A stretch of 64,000 bases of DNA. Origin: Pseudomonas sp. DTU12.3. Lineage in GTDB: Bacteria > Pseudomonadota > Gammaproteobacteria > Pseudomonadales > Pseudomonadaceae. The stretch spans positions 3,537,501 to 3,601,500 of the forward strand of contig NZ_CP027218.1 of assembly GCF_004124275.1 (NCBI RefSeq), written 5' to 3'. Below the pieces are notes generated by a model, which ran no database searches, was not told the DNA's origin, and saw only the letters and a list, made by a program, of their open reading frames with translations. Positions 1 through 8,947 of the stretch are shown one piece after another (position 1 is the stretch's first letter; each line of letters starts with the position of its first letter). The position numbers and the translations under genes were made by a program.

Positions 1-503
1 CCACCGCCACCGGCCGAGGCCTTGATCAATAGCGGGTAGCCCACGGTTTCGGCAGCTTTCAGTGCCGATTCAGCGTCAAACAGTTCACCCGGCGAGCCCG
101 GCACCACTGGCACGCCGGCCACCTGCGCGGTGCGGCGGGCTTCGGCTTTATCGCCCATACGCCGGATCGTCTCTGCGTTCGGGCCGACAAAAATTGCCCC
201 GGCGGCAACTACCGCTTCGGCAAAATCAGCGTTCTCCGAGAGAAAGCCATAACCGGGATGCACCGCGTTGGCGCCCGTGGCTTTCAGGGCGCCGAGCAAT
301 GCCTCGACGTTCAGGTAACTTTTATCAGCACGGGCCGGGCCGAGAACATGCACCTCGTCGGCCATGCGCGCCGCTTGCGAGTCGACGTCCGCCTCGCTGC
401 ACGCGGCAACGGTGGGAATCCCCAGCGCTTTGGCGGCACGGATAATCCGCACCGCGATCTCGCCACGGTTAGCGATCAACAGTTTATGAATGCCTTGAGT
501 CAT
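1..503 (-). CDS. Biotin carboxylase subunit (acetyl-CoA carboxylase type), 5' part only
   Basis: The gene starts at 503 and runs off the left edge, so about the first 167 residues are visible. They form the N-terminal biotin carboxylase domain, with the opening KLLIANRGEIAVRIIRA and the motif HPGYGFLSEN, and end just inside the ATP-grasp domain at a glycine-rich KASAGGG loop. Biotin carboxylases use ATP and bicarbonate to carboxylate biotin on a carrier protein. The gene follows a short biotin-carrier gene and pxpA on the same strand. It is therefore probably the accC paralogue that accompanies the 5-oxoprolinase cluster rather than the housekeeping accC. That assignment to the paralogue is inference. 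Confidence 0.9.
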   Translation of the reverse strand, partial: MTQGIHKLLIANRGEIAVRIIRAAKALGIPTVAACSEADVDSQAARMADEVHVLGPARADKSYLNVEALLGALKATGANAVHPGYGFLSENADFAEAVVAAGAIFVGPNAETIRRMGDKAEARRTAQVAGVPVVPGSPGELFDAESALKAAETVGYPLLIKASAGGG

Positions 504-513
504 GATCACGCCC

Positions 514-759
514 TCACTCGTCGTCGAGTGTTGCGATGACTTGACCCGGCTCCACCGGATCACCGTCTTCTACCAGGAATGCACTGAGACGACCGGCCAT
601 CCCGGCGGTCAGTTCGGAAAACTGCTTCATGACCTCGATCAGGCCGATCACCGTGTCGGCACTGACTTGCGCGCCCACCTCGACGAAGTTCGCCGATTCC
701 GGTGTGGCTTTGCGGTAGAAGGTCCCTGGCAACGGGGTGATTACAGTGTGTTCGGCCAT
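514..759 (-). CDS. Biotin carboxyl carrier protein, short form
   Basis: An 81-residue biotinyl/lipoyl-domain protein. The biotin-accepting lysine lies in EVMKQF (about residues 42-47), followed by the usual GRLSAFLVEDGDPVEPGQ hairpin. The start ATG at 759 is preceded by an AAGGAA ribosome site. A longer reading frame extends upstream into pxpA but lacks carrier-protein character, so the short start was chosen. Housekeeping AccB is about 150-160 residues with a Pro/Ala-rich linker; this one is only the biotinyl domain, as in accessory carboxylase clusters. It sits 10 bp before the biotin carboxylase gene and 82 bp after pxpA, and the three are probably co-transcribed. Confidence 0.88.
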   Translation of the reverse strand: MAEHTVITPLPGTFYRKATPESANFVEVGAQVSADTVIGLIEVMKQFSELTAGMAGRLSAFLVEDGDPVEPGQVIATLDDE

Positions 760-841
760 GTCTGTTCCTTTTTGGAATAGTTGTAGAAAGGCAGGCAAAA
801 AATCCATCGTGGGTACAACCCTGGCGTCTGTGCGCCAAGTG

Positions 842-1603
842 TTAAGGGCGTGGTGCGCGGACGTTGATCCCCGCGTCATCGAGGGCTTTTCGCGTGGCTT
901 CGACCAACGCGAGTGCGCCCGGTGTGTCGCTGTGCAGGCAAATCGAATCGAACTCGATCGGCAGATCCTCACCTTCAACCGTACGTACAACGCCTTGTTG
1001 ACAGGCGCGCAGTACGCGCGCAGCGACCTGCGCCGGGTCGTAGGCGCGCACATTGCGGGTGAAGACTATGGAGCCGCTGAGGTCGTATTCGCGGTCGGCG
1101 TAGAACTCGCGAATCACCGGTTGACCGAGCTCCGTTGCAACGCGCCAGATCACCGAATCGGGCATGCAATACAGCAACAGTTCCGGTTCCAGACGCTGCA
1201 GGTTTTCCACCAGCAAACGGGCGGCCTCTTCGTCTCGGGCCAGGTGCATGTAGAGCGCGCCGTGGGGTTTTATGTGTTGCAGGGCTACACCTTGAACCCG
1301 GGCGAGTTCACGCAACGCGCCCAACTGGTAAAGCATGTCGTCGACCAGTTCCTGCGCCGGTGCGTTGATGTGGCGACGACCGAAACCGACCAGATCACGA
1401 AACCCTGGATGCGCGCCGATGGCCACGCCCAACCGCTTGGCGTGCTCTACGGTACGGCGCATGGTGCCGGGGTCGCCGGCGTGAAAACCGGTGGCGATGT
1501 TGGCGGAACTGATGAAGCCCATCAGCTCATTGTCGACACCGTCGCCGATGGTCCACGGGCCGAAGCCTTCACCCATGTCCGAGTTGAAATCTACTGCTTG
1601 CAT
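842..1603 (-). CDS. pxpA: 5-oxoprolinase subunit PxpA (LamB/YcsF family)
   Basis: A 253-residue LamB/YcsF family protein beginning [17 protein letters not shown]. It has the family motifs [19 protein letters not shown] and KPHGALY. In the known family PxpA works with PxpB and PxpC to hydrolyse 5-oxoproline (pyroglutamate) to glutamate with ATP. The start at 1603 has a clean AGGAG site; an upstream in-frame start at 1642 has none. PxpB/PxpC are not in the window and may lie beyond the left edge after the biotin carboxylase gene. A LysR regulator is encoded divergently about 125 bp away. Confidence 0.92.
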   Translation of the reverse strand: MQAVDFNSDMGEGFGPWTIGDGVDNELMGFISSANIATGFHAGDPGTMRRTVEHAKRLGVAIGAHPGFRDLVGFGRRHINAPAQELVDDMLYQLGALRELARVQGVALQHIKPHGALYMHLARDEEAARLLVENLQRLEPELLLYCMPDSVIWRVATELGQPVIREFYADREYDLSGSIVFTRNVRAYDPAQVAARVLRACQQGVVRTVEGEDLPIEFDSICLHSDTPGALALVEATRKALDDAGINVRAPRP

Positions 1604-1688
1604 GACGCTTGCTCCTGACGCTTGTGACTTCATGTAGGCCACGTTAGATTCCTGCCAACCCCTTGGGAAGATCTATTATCAGAGGGGC

Positions 1689-1708
1689 TATCTTCTGAAA
1701 AACAGATA
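1689..1708. promoter_or_regulatory. Candidate LysR-type operator between pxpA and its divergent regulator
   Basis: A short dyad, TATCT...AGATA with a 10-nt spacer, lies in the divergent intergenic region 21 bp before the LysR start. LysR-type regulators usually bind T-N11-A dyads in this position and control the divergent operon. The assignment rests only on symmetry and location. Confidence 0.35.
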
Positions 1709-1728
1709 CTTCAATGCCCGGAGTCTGC

Positions 1729-2646
1729 ATGTCCCTGACCTTGCGCCAAATCCGTTATTTCGTTGCCACGGCGGAGATCGGGCAAATTTCCCAAGCGGCG
1801 ATTCATTTGAATATTTCGCAATCGGCCGTGACCACGGCGATCAAGGAACTGGAAGGCATACTCGGCACGCTGTTGTTCCAGCGCTCGGCGCAAGGCATGA
1901 GCCTGACCGATGCCGGCCGGCACTTTCTCAATCGCGCCTACGTGATTTTGCGCAGCGTCGATGACGCGCTGAACAGTCCGTTGCCGGACATCCGCGCCAG
2001 TGGCGTGTTGCGCCTGGCGGCGAGCTACACGGTGATCGGATATTTCCTGCCCCACCATTTGCAACGCCTGGAACACTGGCACCCCGACGTCACCATCGAA
2101 GTCCACGAACAGGAACGCCACGCCATCGAACAAGGTTTGCTGGAAGGTCGATTCGACATGGCGGTGGTCCTCACCGCCAACCTCACCCATGCGGACATCG
2201 TCTCGGAAACACTGTTCAACTCCGAACGCCGGCTATGGCTGCCCAGCCACCATCCACTGTGCGAACGCTCGGCCATCAGCCTTGCCGACGTGGCGAAAGA
2301 ACCCTTCATCCTGCTGACCGTCGACGAGGCCGAACAAAGCGCCATGCGCTACTGGGAAAACGCCCGCCAACAGCCAAACGTAAGGGTCCGCACCAGTTCC
2401 GTGGAAGCGGTGCGCAGCATGGTCGCCAATGGCAGCGGCGTGGCCATCCTGTCAGACCTCGTGCATCGCCCGTGGTCGCTGGAAGGCAAACGTATTGAAA
2501 CGCTGACGATCACCGACAAGGTGACGCCGATGAGCGTGGGTTTGGCGTGGCATCGGGAGCGGGAGTTCAGCCCGGCGATGCAGGCGTTTCGGAATTATTT
2601 TCACGATGCGTTTTTGGCGCCGCAGCAGCATATGGCGCGGCGTTGA
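1729..2646 (+). CDS. LysR-family transcriptional regulator
   Basis: About 305 residues with an N-terminal winged helix-turn-helix (LTLRQIRYFVATAEIGQ, then QAAIHLNISQSAVTTAIKELE) and a C-terminal substrate-binding domain. The start at 1729 is favoured over 1714 because it has a GGAG site 7 bp upstream and gives the usual LysR N-terminus. It is divergent from pxpA and the biotin-dependent genes, so it is the likely regulator of 5-oxoproline use. The effector is unknown. Confidence 0.9.
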   Translation: MSLTLRQIRYFVATAEIGQISQAAIHLNISQSAVTTAIKELEGILGTLLFQRSAQGMSLTDAGRHFLNRAYVILRSVDDALNSPLPDIRASGVLRLAASYTVIGYFLPHHLQRLEHWHPDVTIEVHEQERHAIEQGLLEGRFDMAVVLTANLTHADIVSETLFNSERRLWLPSHHPLCERSAISLADVAKEPFILLTVDEAEQSAMRYWENARQQPNVRVRTSSVEAVRSMVANGSGVAILSDLVHRPWSLEGKRIETLTITDKVTPMSVGLAWHREREFSPAMQAFRNYFHDAFLAPQQHMARR

Positions 2647-2788
2647 GGTTTGAGGGGTTGCTACGAGAAGCATCCGAATGTGAGTGAACAATACGAATTA
2701 CTTCGCCGACACCCTCAATCGCGGCGTACTGATCTAGCTAGAATGATGCCGATCTGCCAAAAACGACTAATGGAGTAGTTTTCACAAC

Positions 2789-3364
2789 ATGAAGCTAGAA
2801 ACGATCAAACAATTTACTCGTAAGGGTTACGTCAGAGCCGGGGGGATAATCACGCTTATCGCGGGCATCGCGACAATTTACGCTGCGTTCCATGACTCAG
2901 GCCCAGAACACAATCCAGCTTTCCTCGGGCGCTGGGAAAGCAACTACCAACATCCTGTCCCGGGCGGGTCTGTTGCCTTCAACGGTATTACCGAATACTT
3001 CCGTAACGGGCGCTACAACGTGAACGGAACCCTGAAATTCTCGGGTGGCGCTGCCGACAAGCCGTTTTCTGCTGTAGTGCTTACAAAGGGGTCAGGAACC
3101 TGGACGGCTGACAATAAATTCCTGACCTTTACACTGACAGGCTTACACACTGAACCCACGAGTTTCAAAAGCGGCGAGCTAGAGATGCCGATTCCACTTC
3201 TGGAGAAACTGAGCGGTTACTCACTACCTGACCTGAATAAACAGTATGTTCCTGGCAGTTCAGATGAGTACGAAATCGTGAGCCAGGAACGGCAACGAAT
3301 CGTGCTCGAAGGAAAGGACCCATTCGGCAATCCATTTACAGTGGTAACTTCCAGACCTCAGTGA
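2789..3364 (+). CDS. Hypothetical membrane-anchored protein
   Basis: A 191-residue protein I do not recognise. Residues about 15-33 (GYVRAGGIITLIAGIATIY) form a single hydrophobic segment after a basic N-terminus, so it is probably anchored in the inner membrane with the rest in the periplasm. The soluble part contains FLGRWESNY and later GTWTADNKFLTFTL, which resembles small lipocalin/META-like beta-barrel proteins, but I cannot assign a family. Base composition is lower in GC than the flanking genes. A weak GGAG lies about 12 bp before the start. No neighbour suggests a function. Confidence 0.72.
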   Translation: MKLETIKQFTRKGYVRAGGIITLIAGIATIYAAFHDSGPEHNPAFLGRWESNYQHPVPGGSVAFNGITEYFRNGRYNVNGTLKFSGGAADKPFSAVVLTKGSGTWTADNKFLTFTLTGLHTEPTSFKSGELEMPIPLLEKLSGYSLPDLNKQYVPGSSDEYEIVSQERQRIVLEGKDPFGNPFTVVTSRPQ

Positions 3365-3520
3365 GCCACACCGGCAGGCATGAAAAATGTCTGCCGATTT
3401 AAATGCCAGCGGCTCAAAACTTCACATTTGCGCCTGCTTCAACGGCACAAAATTTCGATCCAGATGAACGAGAGGTACATCTGCAATCGCATGGGCAAGA
3501 AGGTTACTCCCGCCAAGTGA

Positions 3521-3558
3521 ATTGCGGACCAACATCAAAATTGCGGACCAGAAACAAA
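3521..3558. repeat. Two tandem 19-bp repeats with ATTGCGGACCA cores
   Basis: Two adjacent 19-bp units (3521-3539 and 3540-3558) share ATTGCGGACCA and an A-rich tail, differing at only a few positions. They lie in the low-GC gap between the hypothetical gene and the tRNA block. Multiple short direct repeats of this kind occur at the ends of IS21-family elements in pseudomonads, so this may be an element remnant. That interpretation is from memory of the family and untested. No transposase is nearby. Confidence 0.5.
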
Positions 3559-3594
3559 CAAGGGTTTGCATCAGCTTTCGCTCGCAAACCCTTG
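3552..3594 (-). terminator. Rho-independent terminator of tRNA-Leu
   Basis: On the minus strand an 11-bp perfect stem (3584-3594 with 3559-3569, CAAGGGTTTGC) and a 14-nt loop are followed by a T-rich run (TTGTTTGTTTCT). It lies directly after the 3' end of tRNA-Leu. Confidence 0.75.
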
Positions 3595-3602
3595 ATTTAA
3601 GA

Positions 3603-3689
3603 TGGTGCCCGAAGCCGGAATCGAACCGGCACGCCCTTACGAGCGGGGGATTTTAAGTCCCATGCGTCTACCAGTTTCGCCATTCGGGC
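3603..3689 (-). tRNA. tRNA-Leu (UAA anticodon)
   Basis: An 87-nt tRNA with a long variable arm. The acceptor GCCCGAA pairs with TTCGGGC, the T-arm is GGTTCGATTCC, and an encoded CCA lies at the 3' end (3603-3605). The anticodon loop reads ACTTAAAAT, so the anticodon is TAA. This gene order next to tRNA-Cys, tRNA-Gly and pgsA is typical of Pseudomonas. Confidence 0.97.
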
Positions 3690-3838
3690 GGTAGCGCGGT
3701 GTTGCACTTTCCAGCTGTTGAGTCGCGATCCTGGCAGGATGCAGGCTTGAACAGCCGAGCGGGAAATATATACATCACGTCCCGGTGAAGCAAGTTCGCA
3801 ATGGCTGAATTCAAGACTAAATTTTGCAGCGCATTGAA

Positions 3839-3876
3839 AATAAAAAAGCTCCGTAAATCATGGATCTACGGAGCTT
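3839..3876 (-). terminator. Intrinsic terminator after the tRNA-Gly/tRNA-Cys pair
   Basis: A 10-bp perfect stem (3867-3876 with 3846-3855, AAGCTCCGTA) is followed on the minus strand by TTTTTTA. It lies just downstream of tRNA-Cys and separates it from tRNA-Leu, which would then need its own promoter or readthrough. Confidence 0.7.
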
Positions 3877-3884
3877 GTTTATAG

Positions 3885-3958
3885 TGGAGGCCGAGGTCGG
3901 AATCGAACCGGCGTAGGTGGATTTGCAATCCACTGCATAACCATTTTGCTACTCGGCC
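3885..3958 (-). tRNA. tRNA-Cys (GCA anticodon)
   Basis: A 74-nt cloverleaf. The 5' GGCCGAG pairs with CTCGGCC, the T-arm is GGTTCGATTCC, and CCA is encoded. The anticodon loop TTGCAAA gives GCA. It lies 47 bp after tRNA-Gly and is probably co-transcribed with it. Confidence 0.97.
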
Positions 3959-4005
3959 TCAAAACATTTGTCATCAGTAGCACAACAACAAACGCGTTTT
4001 TAACT

Positions 4006-4081
<76 letters not shown>

Positions 4082-4141
4082 TTGGTGATGCGCATTCTAT
4101 AGAATTAAGAAGCTCCGTCAACCCCTTGATTCAAAAAAGTT

Positions 4142-4702
4142 TTATTTCTTTTCAACATCGGTCTTCAGATGCGGCCAGGCGGCGCGCAGGTACTGAACCA
4201 TCGACCACAGCGTCAAGCCGGCGGAGACCATCAGCAAGGCATAACCGAGAACAACCCAGAAACTGAAGTCGCGTGGATTGGCCAACAGGATCACCAACGC
4301 GAGCATTTGCGCGGCGGTTTTCCATTTGCCCAGGTTCGACACGGCAACATGTGCACGGGCGCCGAGTTCGGCCATCCATTCACGCAAGGCCGAAACGACG
4401 ATCTCGCGACCAATGATGACAGCGGCTGGCAGTGTCAGCCAAAGATTGCCGTGTTCCTGAACCAGCAGAACCAGTGCGACGGCGACCATCAGCTTGTCGG
4501 CGACCGGATCGAGAAACGCTCCGAACGGCGTGCTTTGCTCCAGTCGGCGAGCCAGATAACCATCCAGCCAGTCCGTTGCTGCCGCGAAGGCAAACACCGA
4601 GGCGGAGGCCATGTAACTCCATTGGTAAGGCAGATAGAACAGCAAAATGAAGATCGGAATGAGCAGGACGCGTAGAACGGTAATCAGATTAGGGATATTC
4701 AT
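4142..4702 (-). CDS. pgsA: CDP-diacylglycerol-glycerol-3-phosphate 3-phosphatidyltransferase
   Basis: A 186-residue integral membrane enzyme that makes phosphatidylglycerol phosphate. The CDP-alcohol phosphotransferase signature DG-x2-AR-x8-G-x3-D-x3-D is complete (DGYLARR...GAFLDPVAD, about residues 45-67). There are four to six hydrophobic segments. The start ATG at 4702 gives the N-terminus [16 protein letters not shown] and the usual Pseudomonas length; an in-frame GTG at 4708 would add two residues. It lies 32 bp after uvrC, in the conserved gacA-uvrC-pgsA order. Confidence 0.97.
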   Translation of the reverse strand: MNIPNLITVLRVLLIPIFILLFYLPYQWSYMASASVFAFAAATDWLDGYLARRLEQSTPFGAFLDPVADKLMVAVALVLLVQEHGNLWLTLPAAVIIGREIVVSALREWMAELGARAHVAVSNLGKWKTAAQMLALVILLANPRDFSFWVVLGYALLMVSAGLTLWSMVQYLRAAWPHLKTDVEKK

Positions 4703-4734
4703 CGGCACAACTGGCTACGAGGTGAAGGGGCATT

Positions 4735-6558
4735 CTACTCGCTATGCAGGTTTGCATAAATCGACTCTGCGAGCTTTTTACTGATCCCCGGGGCTTTGGC
4801 GATCTCTTCGATGCTTGCACGAGTCAGCTCCTGCAATCCACCAAAATGTTTCAACAAATCGCGTCGGCGGGTCGGCCCTACTCCCGCAACGCCTTCCAGC
4901 GTTGACGTACGGCGGGTTTTGCCACGACGCGCGCGGTGTCCGGTAATTGCAAAACGGTGAGCTTCATCGCGGATCTGCTGAATCAGGTGCAGTGCCGGCG
5001 AGTCGCCGCGTAAGGTGAACTCGTGCGCTGCATCATTCAGATACAGAGTTTCGAAGCCAGCCTTGCGCGTCGCCCCCTTTGCCACGCCGAGCAGGATCAG
5101 ATCCGGCACGGCCAGTTCGTTGAGCACGTCGCGGGCCATCGACAACTGGCCCTTGCCGCCGTCCACCAGCAGAATGTCCGGCAACTTGCCCTCGCCGTCC
5201 TTCAGTTTGCTGAAGCGCCGGGTCAAGGCCTGATGCATGGCAGCGTAATCGTCGCCCGCTGTTACACCTTCGATGTTATAGCGACGGTAATCCGACTTGA
5301 TCGCCCCTTCCGGGCCGAACACCACGCAGGACGCGACAGTCGCTTCGCCGCTGGAGTGACTGATGTCGTAGCATTCAAGGCGCTGTGGCGGTTCATCCAG
5401 GTTCAGCACTTCTGCCAAAGCCTCGAAACGTGCAGCAGTGTGCTGACGGTTGGCCAGCCGCGCACCCAGTGCCTGTTCGGCGTTGGTCACAGCCAATTGT
5501 TGCCAGCGCGCTCGTGTACCGCGAACCCGGTGACTGATCGCCAGCTCGCGGCCACGCAACCCGTGAATCGCTTCGATCAGCGTCGGGAAATCTTCGTGGA
5601 CAACGTTGACGATCAACTCGCTTGGCAGGTCGCGCTCCGGACTGCTGATGAAGTATTGGCCGAGAAACGCCGCCATGACTTCCGAGACGTCCTCTTCTAT
5701 ACCCACTTGCGGGAAGAAGTTCTTGCTGCCCAGCACGCGTCCGCCGCGCACGCTGATCAAATGAACGCAGGCGCCGCCCGGGTTGACGAACGCCGCGATG
5801 ACGTCGATATCGCCGGTGCCGCCTTCCATGCTCTGTTGATCCTGCACCCGGCGCAGCAGTGCGATCTGGTCACGCAATTCAGCGGCGCGCTCGAACTCAA
5901 GGTTGATCGCCGCCTCTTCCATTGCCGTTGAAAGCTCGTTGGTCAGTGCATGACTGCGCCCTTCAAGGAACATCACCGAGTGACGCACATCCTCGGCATA
6001 CACCTCAGGCTCGACCAGCCCGACACAAGGGGCCTTGCAGCGCTTGATCTGATATTGCAGACATGGGCGGGTGCGGTTCTTGTAATAACTGTCTTCACAC
6101 TGCCGGACAAAAAAGGTCTTTTGCAGCAGGCTCAGGCTTTCACGAATGGCACCAGCGCTCGGATACGGGCCGAAGTATTTGCCTTTGGCCTTCTTGGCGC
6201 CGCGATGGATACTCAGACGCGGGAATTGGCCGTCGGACAGAAACACGTAAGGGTAGGATTTATCGTCGCGCAACAGAATGTTGTACGGCGGTCGCCATTC
6301 CTTGATCAGCGTCTGCTCAAGCAACAGCGCTTCGGTTTCGTTGGCGGTGATAGTCGTTTCGACCTGAGCGATACGCCCGACGAGTGCCGCGGTCTTCGGC
6401 GCCAGCCCGGTCTTGCGAAAATAGCTGGCGAGACGCTTCTTGAGATTCTTGGCTTTGCCGACATACAGCAGGCGCGCGTCGCTATCGAACATACGATAGA
6501 CGCCGGGGCGCCCACTGACGGTCGACAGAAAGGCGCCGGAATCGAATACTTCAGTCAT
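4735..6558 (-). CDS. uvrC: UvrABC excinuclease subunit C
   Basis: A 607-residue subunit of nucleotide excision repair that makes the 3' and 5' incisions. In order: an N-terminal GIY-YIG nuclease domain ([20 protein letters not shown], residues about 19-38), a cysteine cluster ([15 protein letters not shown]), a UVR motif near 205-240, the RNase H-like C-terminal nuclease region with [14 protein letters not shown], and tandem helix-hairpin-helix motifs at the end ([16 protein letters not shown]). It begins 2 bp after gacA stops, the classical translationally close gacA-uvrC pair. Confidence 0.98.
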   Translation of the reverse strand: MTEVFDSGAFLSTVSGRPGVYRMFDSDARLLYVGKAKNLKKRLASYFRKTGLAPKTAALVGRIAQVETTITANETEALLLEQTLIKEWRPPYNILLRDDKSYPYVFLSDGQFPRLSIHRGAKKAKGKYFGPYPSAGAIRESLSLLQKTFFVRQCEDSYYKNRTRPCLQYQIKRCKAPCVGLVEPEVYAEDVRHSVMFLEGRSHALTNELSTAMEEAAINLEFERAAELRDQIALLRRVQDQQSMEGGTGDIDVIAAFVNPGGACVHLISVRGGRVLGSKNFFPQVGIEEDVSEVMAAFLGQYFISSPERDLPSELIVNVVHEDFPTLIEAIHGLRGRELAISHRVRGTRARWQQLAVTNAEQALGARLANRQHTAARFEALAEVLNLDEPPQRLECYDISHSSGEATVASCVVFGPEGAIKSDYRRYNIEGVTAGDDYAAMHQALTRRFSKLKDGEGKLPDILLVDGGKGQLSMARDVLNELAVPDLILLGVAKGATRKAGFETLYLNDAAHEFTLRGDSPALHLIQQIRDEAHRFAITGHRARRGKTRRTSTLEGVAGVGPTRRRDLLKHFGGLQELTRASIEEIAKAPGISKKLAESIYANLHSE

Positions 6559-6560
6559 GA

Positions 6561-7202
6561 TCAGGCGCTGGCATCAACCATGCCGTGACGCACCGCCAGA
6601 AGCGTCAACTCGACGTCACTGCTGATCGAGAGCTTCTCGAATATGCGATAACGGTAGGTGTTGACGGTCTTCGGCGACAGACACAACTTGTCGGAAATGA
6701 TCTGTACCTTCTGACAGCCGACAATCATCAAGGCGATCTGGATCTCCCGTTCGGACAAGGCATCGAACGGCGAATCGTTGGTCGGCTGGAAGGATTTGAT
6801 CGCCAACTGCTGAGCGATCTGCGGGCTGATATAACGCTGGCCGGCGAATACCAGGCGAATGGCCTGAACCATCTCCGGCAATCCTGCGCCCTTGGTCAGG
6901 TAACCCGCGGCGCCAGCCTGCAACAACCGTGTAGGAAAAGGATCTTCTTCACACACGGTAACGGCAACCACCTTGATGTCCGGGTGACTGCGCAACAGTT
7001 TGCGCGTGGCTTCCAGGCCACCGATGCCAGGCATCTTGACGTCCATCAGGACCACGTCCGGTTTCAATTCTCGCGCCTTGATCAGGGACTCTTCACCTGA
7101 CTCGGCCTGCCCCACCACCTGCAAGCCATCGATATCGGCCAGCATCCGTGTAATGCCTGTACGAACGAGATCATGGTCATCGACCACTAGCACCCTAATC
7201 AA
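6561..7202 (-). CDS. gacA: Response regulator GacA
   Basis: A 213-residue NarL/FixJ-family regulator. The receiver domain has VVDDHD near the N-terminus, the phosphoacceptor Asp54 in [11 protein letters not shown], and the K of LTKGAG. The LuxR-type helix-turn-helix includes [12 protein letters not shown] and [16 protein letters not shown]. GacA is the partner of GacS and activates RsmY/RsmZ-type small RNAs, controlling secondary metabolism, biofilm and motility. The start codon is TTG at 7202, preceded by GAGGTG; a TTG start is known for gacA in fluorescent pseudomonads. It is followed at once by uvrC. Confidence 0.98.
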   Translation of the reverse strand: MIRVLVVDDHDLVRTGITRMLADIDGLQVVGQAESGEESLIKARELKPDVVLMDVKMPGIGGLEATRKLLRSHPDIKVVAVTVCEEDPFPTRLLQAGAAGYLTKGAGLPEMVQAIRLVFAGQRYISPQIAQQLAIKSFQPTNDSPFDALSEREIQIALMIVGCQKVQIISDKLCLSPKTVNTYRYRIFEKLSISSDVELTLLAVRHGMVDASA

Positions 7203-7329
7203 GCAGACACCTCGCGATATGGTCTTATTGGGATGCCGGACACCTTAGCAAAAACTGCCAGACAGACCTAGCGGCAAGCAGCATTTAAAAAGTTTCAATT
7301 CATCATTGAGGGCTTGCAGGCCGTGGGTT

Positions 7330-7773
7330 TCAGAGCACAGGTGTACTGATATCGAGCTGCATCCTCAGGAAACACTCGTCCTCGCCCTGCACGACGAAGC
7401 CTTTTCTCAGATACAAGTTTTTTGCCAGATTATTTTTGAATACCGTTAGACGCACTGCAGGGTTGCCGTCGCGGCGAGCCATGGCAATAACCTGATCAAT
7501 CGCCCAGGAACCCGCGCCCTGGCCCTGAAATGCCTGCGCCACCTGCAATTCGCGGATATACAGCGCCCGCGCATCGCGACTGAGGCTGAAGAAACCCAAC
7601 GCCGCCTTATCACTGATCATCAACCAGTTCTCACGCCCGGCCCAGGCAACGTCGAACGCCTCATCCTGCCACAACAATTCGTAATGAATGTAATAGCTCA
7701 GCATGTTCTGGCAGGTCAAAGTTCGCACAAATGCCAGGTCATCCTGCGTGGCCCGGCGCATTTGAAAGGTCAT
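7330..7773 (-). CDS. GNAT-family N-acetyltransferase
   Basis: A 147-residue acetyl-CoA-dependent acyltransferase. The acetyl-CoA-binding motif A region is VAQAFQGQGAGSWAIDQVI (about residues 78-96), followed by RLTVFKNNLAKNLYLRKGF, the usual motif B. Its start overlaps the stop of the upstream nitrilase-family gene by four bases (ATGA), so the two are translationally coupled. The substrate cannot be deduced. Confidence 0.88.
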   Translation of the reverse strand: MTFQMRRATQDDLAFVRTLTCQNMLSYYIHYELLWQDEAFDVAWAGRENWLMISDKAALGFFSLSRDARALYIRELQVAQAFQGQGAGSWAIDQVIAMARRDGNPAVRLTVFKNNLAKNLYLRKGFVVQGEDECFLRMQLDISTPVL

Positions 7774-8531
7774 TTATCCCCCGCGAGGCTGACGACCTGC
7801 CCCTGCCACGCGCCGGCATTACGACGAGCGATCACCAACTCATCACCAGCACCGGGGGCCGCAACGATTAACGCACCCTCTTCAGACCACACGGCGCTGC
7901 GCCCGGCCGATTGCCAGCCTCCGGTAAGACCGCCATGGTTGGCCATCAACACCACCATCGCGTGTTGCCGGGCATACCCCCGCAGCAGAGCGGTGTCAGG
8001 CTCATAACCTTTCTCGCTGATCAATACGCCCGCCGCGTACAGGCCGGCGCCGAGTTCGGCAGCCGCCGCCGCGTGGCTAGCGTGAGAAAAATCGGCACAG
8101 ACTGCCAAAGCCACTGTGTCCGCGCCGATTTGCAGTGCCGCACCACCCTTCCCGGCCGTATAAATAAGCTCTTCACCTGAATGCAGGTGCTGTTTGCTGT
8201 ACACATCCAGCGTACCGTTGGCGCCCAACACCAAAGCACCAATCAATACTGCCGAACTGCCCTCCTGACGAATCGGCATGCCGACGACAGCCGTGACGCC
8301 GCGCTTGTGCGCCAGCCTTCTTAAAGGTTGAAGCACGGCGTCTTGCGGATCGATGGCCAATGCCGCCGCCACTTCGCCCTCATAGCCAGTCAGCGACAAC
8401 TCGGGAAACACCAATAACTCGACACCGTGTAGCGCCGCCAATTCGATGAAATCCATGTGCCGGGCAATGTTCGCGGCGAGATCACCAGCAATGGAGACCG
8501 ATTGAGCAGCAGCGATGGTCAGAGTTGACAT
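7770..8531 (-). CDS. Carbon-nitrogen hydrolase (nitrilase/omega-amidase family)
   Basis: A 253-residue nitrilase-superfamily protein. The Glu-Lys-Cys triad can be located: Glu in FPELSLTGY (about 43), Lys in VYSKQHL (about 131) and Cys in AVCADF (about 165). Such enzymes hydrolyse C-N bonds of amides, carbamoyl compounds or nitriles. The start at 8531 has an AAGGATG site. It overlaps the GNAT gene by four bases. The precise substrate is unknown. Confidence 0.88.
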   Translation of the reverse strand: MSTLTIAAAQSVSIAGDLAANIARHMDFIELAALHGVELLVFPELSLTGYEGEVAAALAIDPQDAVLQPLRRLAHKRGVTAVVGMPIRQEGSSAVLIGALVLGANGTLDVYSKQHLHSGEELIYTAGKGGAALQIGADTVALAVCADFSHASHAAAAAELGAGLYAAGVLISEKGYEPDTALLRGYARQHAMVVLMANHGGLTGGWQSAGRSAVWSEEGALIVAAPGAGDELVIARRNAGAWQGQVVSLAGDK

Positions 8532-8683
8532 GTTTCATCCTTGGTTTCAGGCAAAGCGCTGAGTGTGTCACAACTGTTGCAGCGCTCAAGCGATAGGCAT
8601 TCTGCTCTGCACGCGATAGCATTTTCTGATTGCTGATGCGTATCGGCCTCTAGTAAGCTCGGCGCCTTCATCGGAGACAGACC

Positions 8684-8803
8684 ATGTTCAACACCCCAAC
8701 TCAGCTACGTACCGCAAGCGCCTCGCGCTCGGTTGCGGCTGCCCGGGTGCATGACGCCTGCGCTCCTGCAAGCTTTTATTTTGGGTATTGGTTTAGCCAC
8801 TAG
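8684..8803 (+). CDS. Leader peptide rich in aromatic codons, upstream of DAHP synthase
   Basis: A 39-codon ORF with GGAG 7 bp before its ATG. Near its 3' end it encodes FYFGYWF, seven codons of which six are aromatic (Phe, Tyr, Phe, Tyr, Trp, Phe), then Ser-His-stop. A 13-bp GC-rich terminator begins 57 bp after the stop and the aromatic-pathway gene lies beyond it. This is the layout of a ribosome-mediated attenuator sensing charged aromatic tRNAs. I did not find a convincing antiterminator pairing by eye, so the mechanism is inferred. Confidence 0.72.
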   Translation: MFNTPTQLRTASASRSVAAARVHDACAPASFYFGYWFSH

Positions 8804-8859
8804 CGCGCCTGATACCCCACACGGCGCCCATGAAAACGGGTCGCCACCTGAGAAATCTC

Positions 8860-8897
8860 AACCCCCGGTCGGCCTCCCGACCGGGGGTTTTGTTTTT
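8860..8897 (+). terminator. Attenuator-type intrinsic terminator before DAHP synthase
   Basis: A perfect 13-bp stem (8860-8872 with 8877-8889, AACCCCCGGTCGG) with a CCTC loop is followed by TTGTTTTTT. It lies between the aromatic leader peptide and the second small ORF, inside the leader of the DAHP synthase gene. A terminator in this position implies conditional readthrough unless a further promoter lies downstream. Confidence 0.85.
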
Positions 8898-8947
8898 TCA
8901 GGCACAAATTTTCCAGCAACACACCAGACACTTTGAGGATTTAAGAC

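Noticed and set aside
3403..3600. 65-codon ORF before tRNA-Leu
   Set aside because: It runs across the tandem repeats and the tRNA terminator.
4142..7202. Possibility of separate small genes on the plus strand opposite uvrC and gacA
   Set aside because: All are antisense frames without ribosome sites or domain content.
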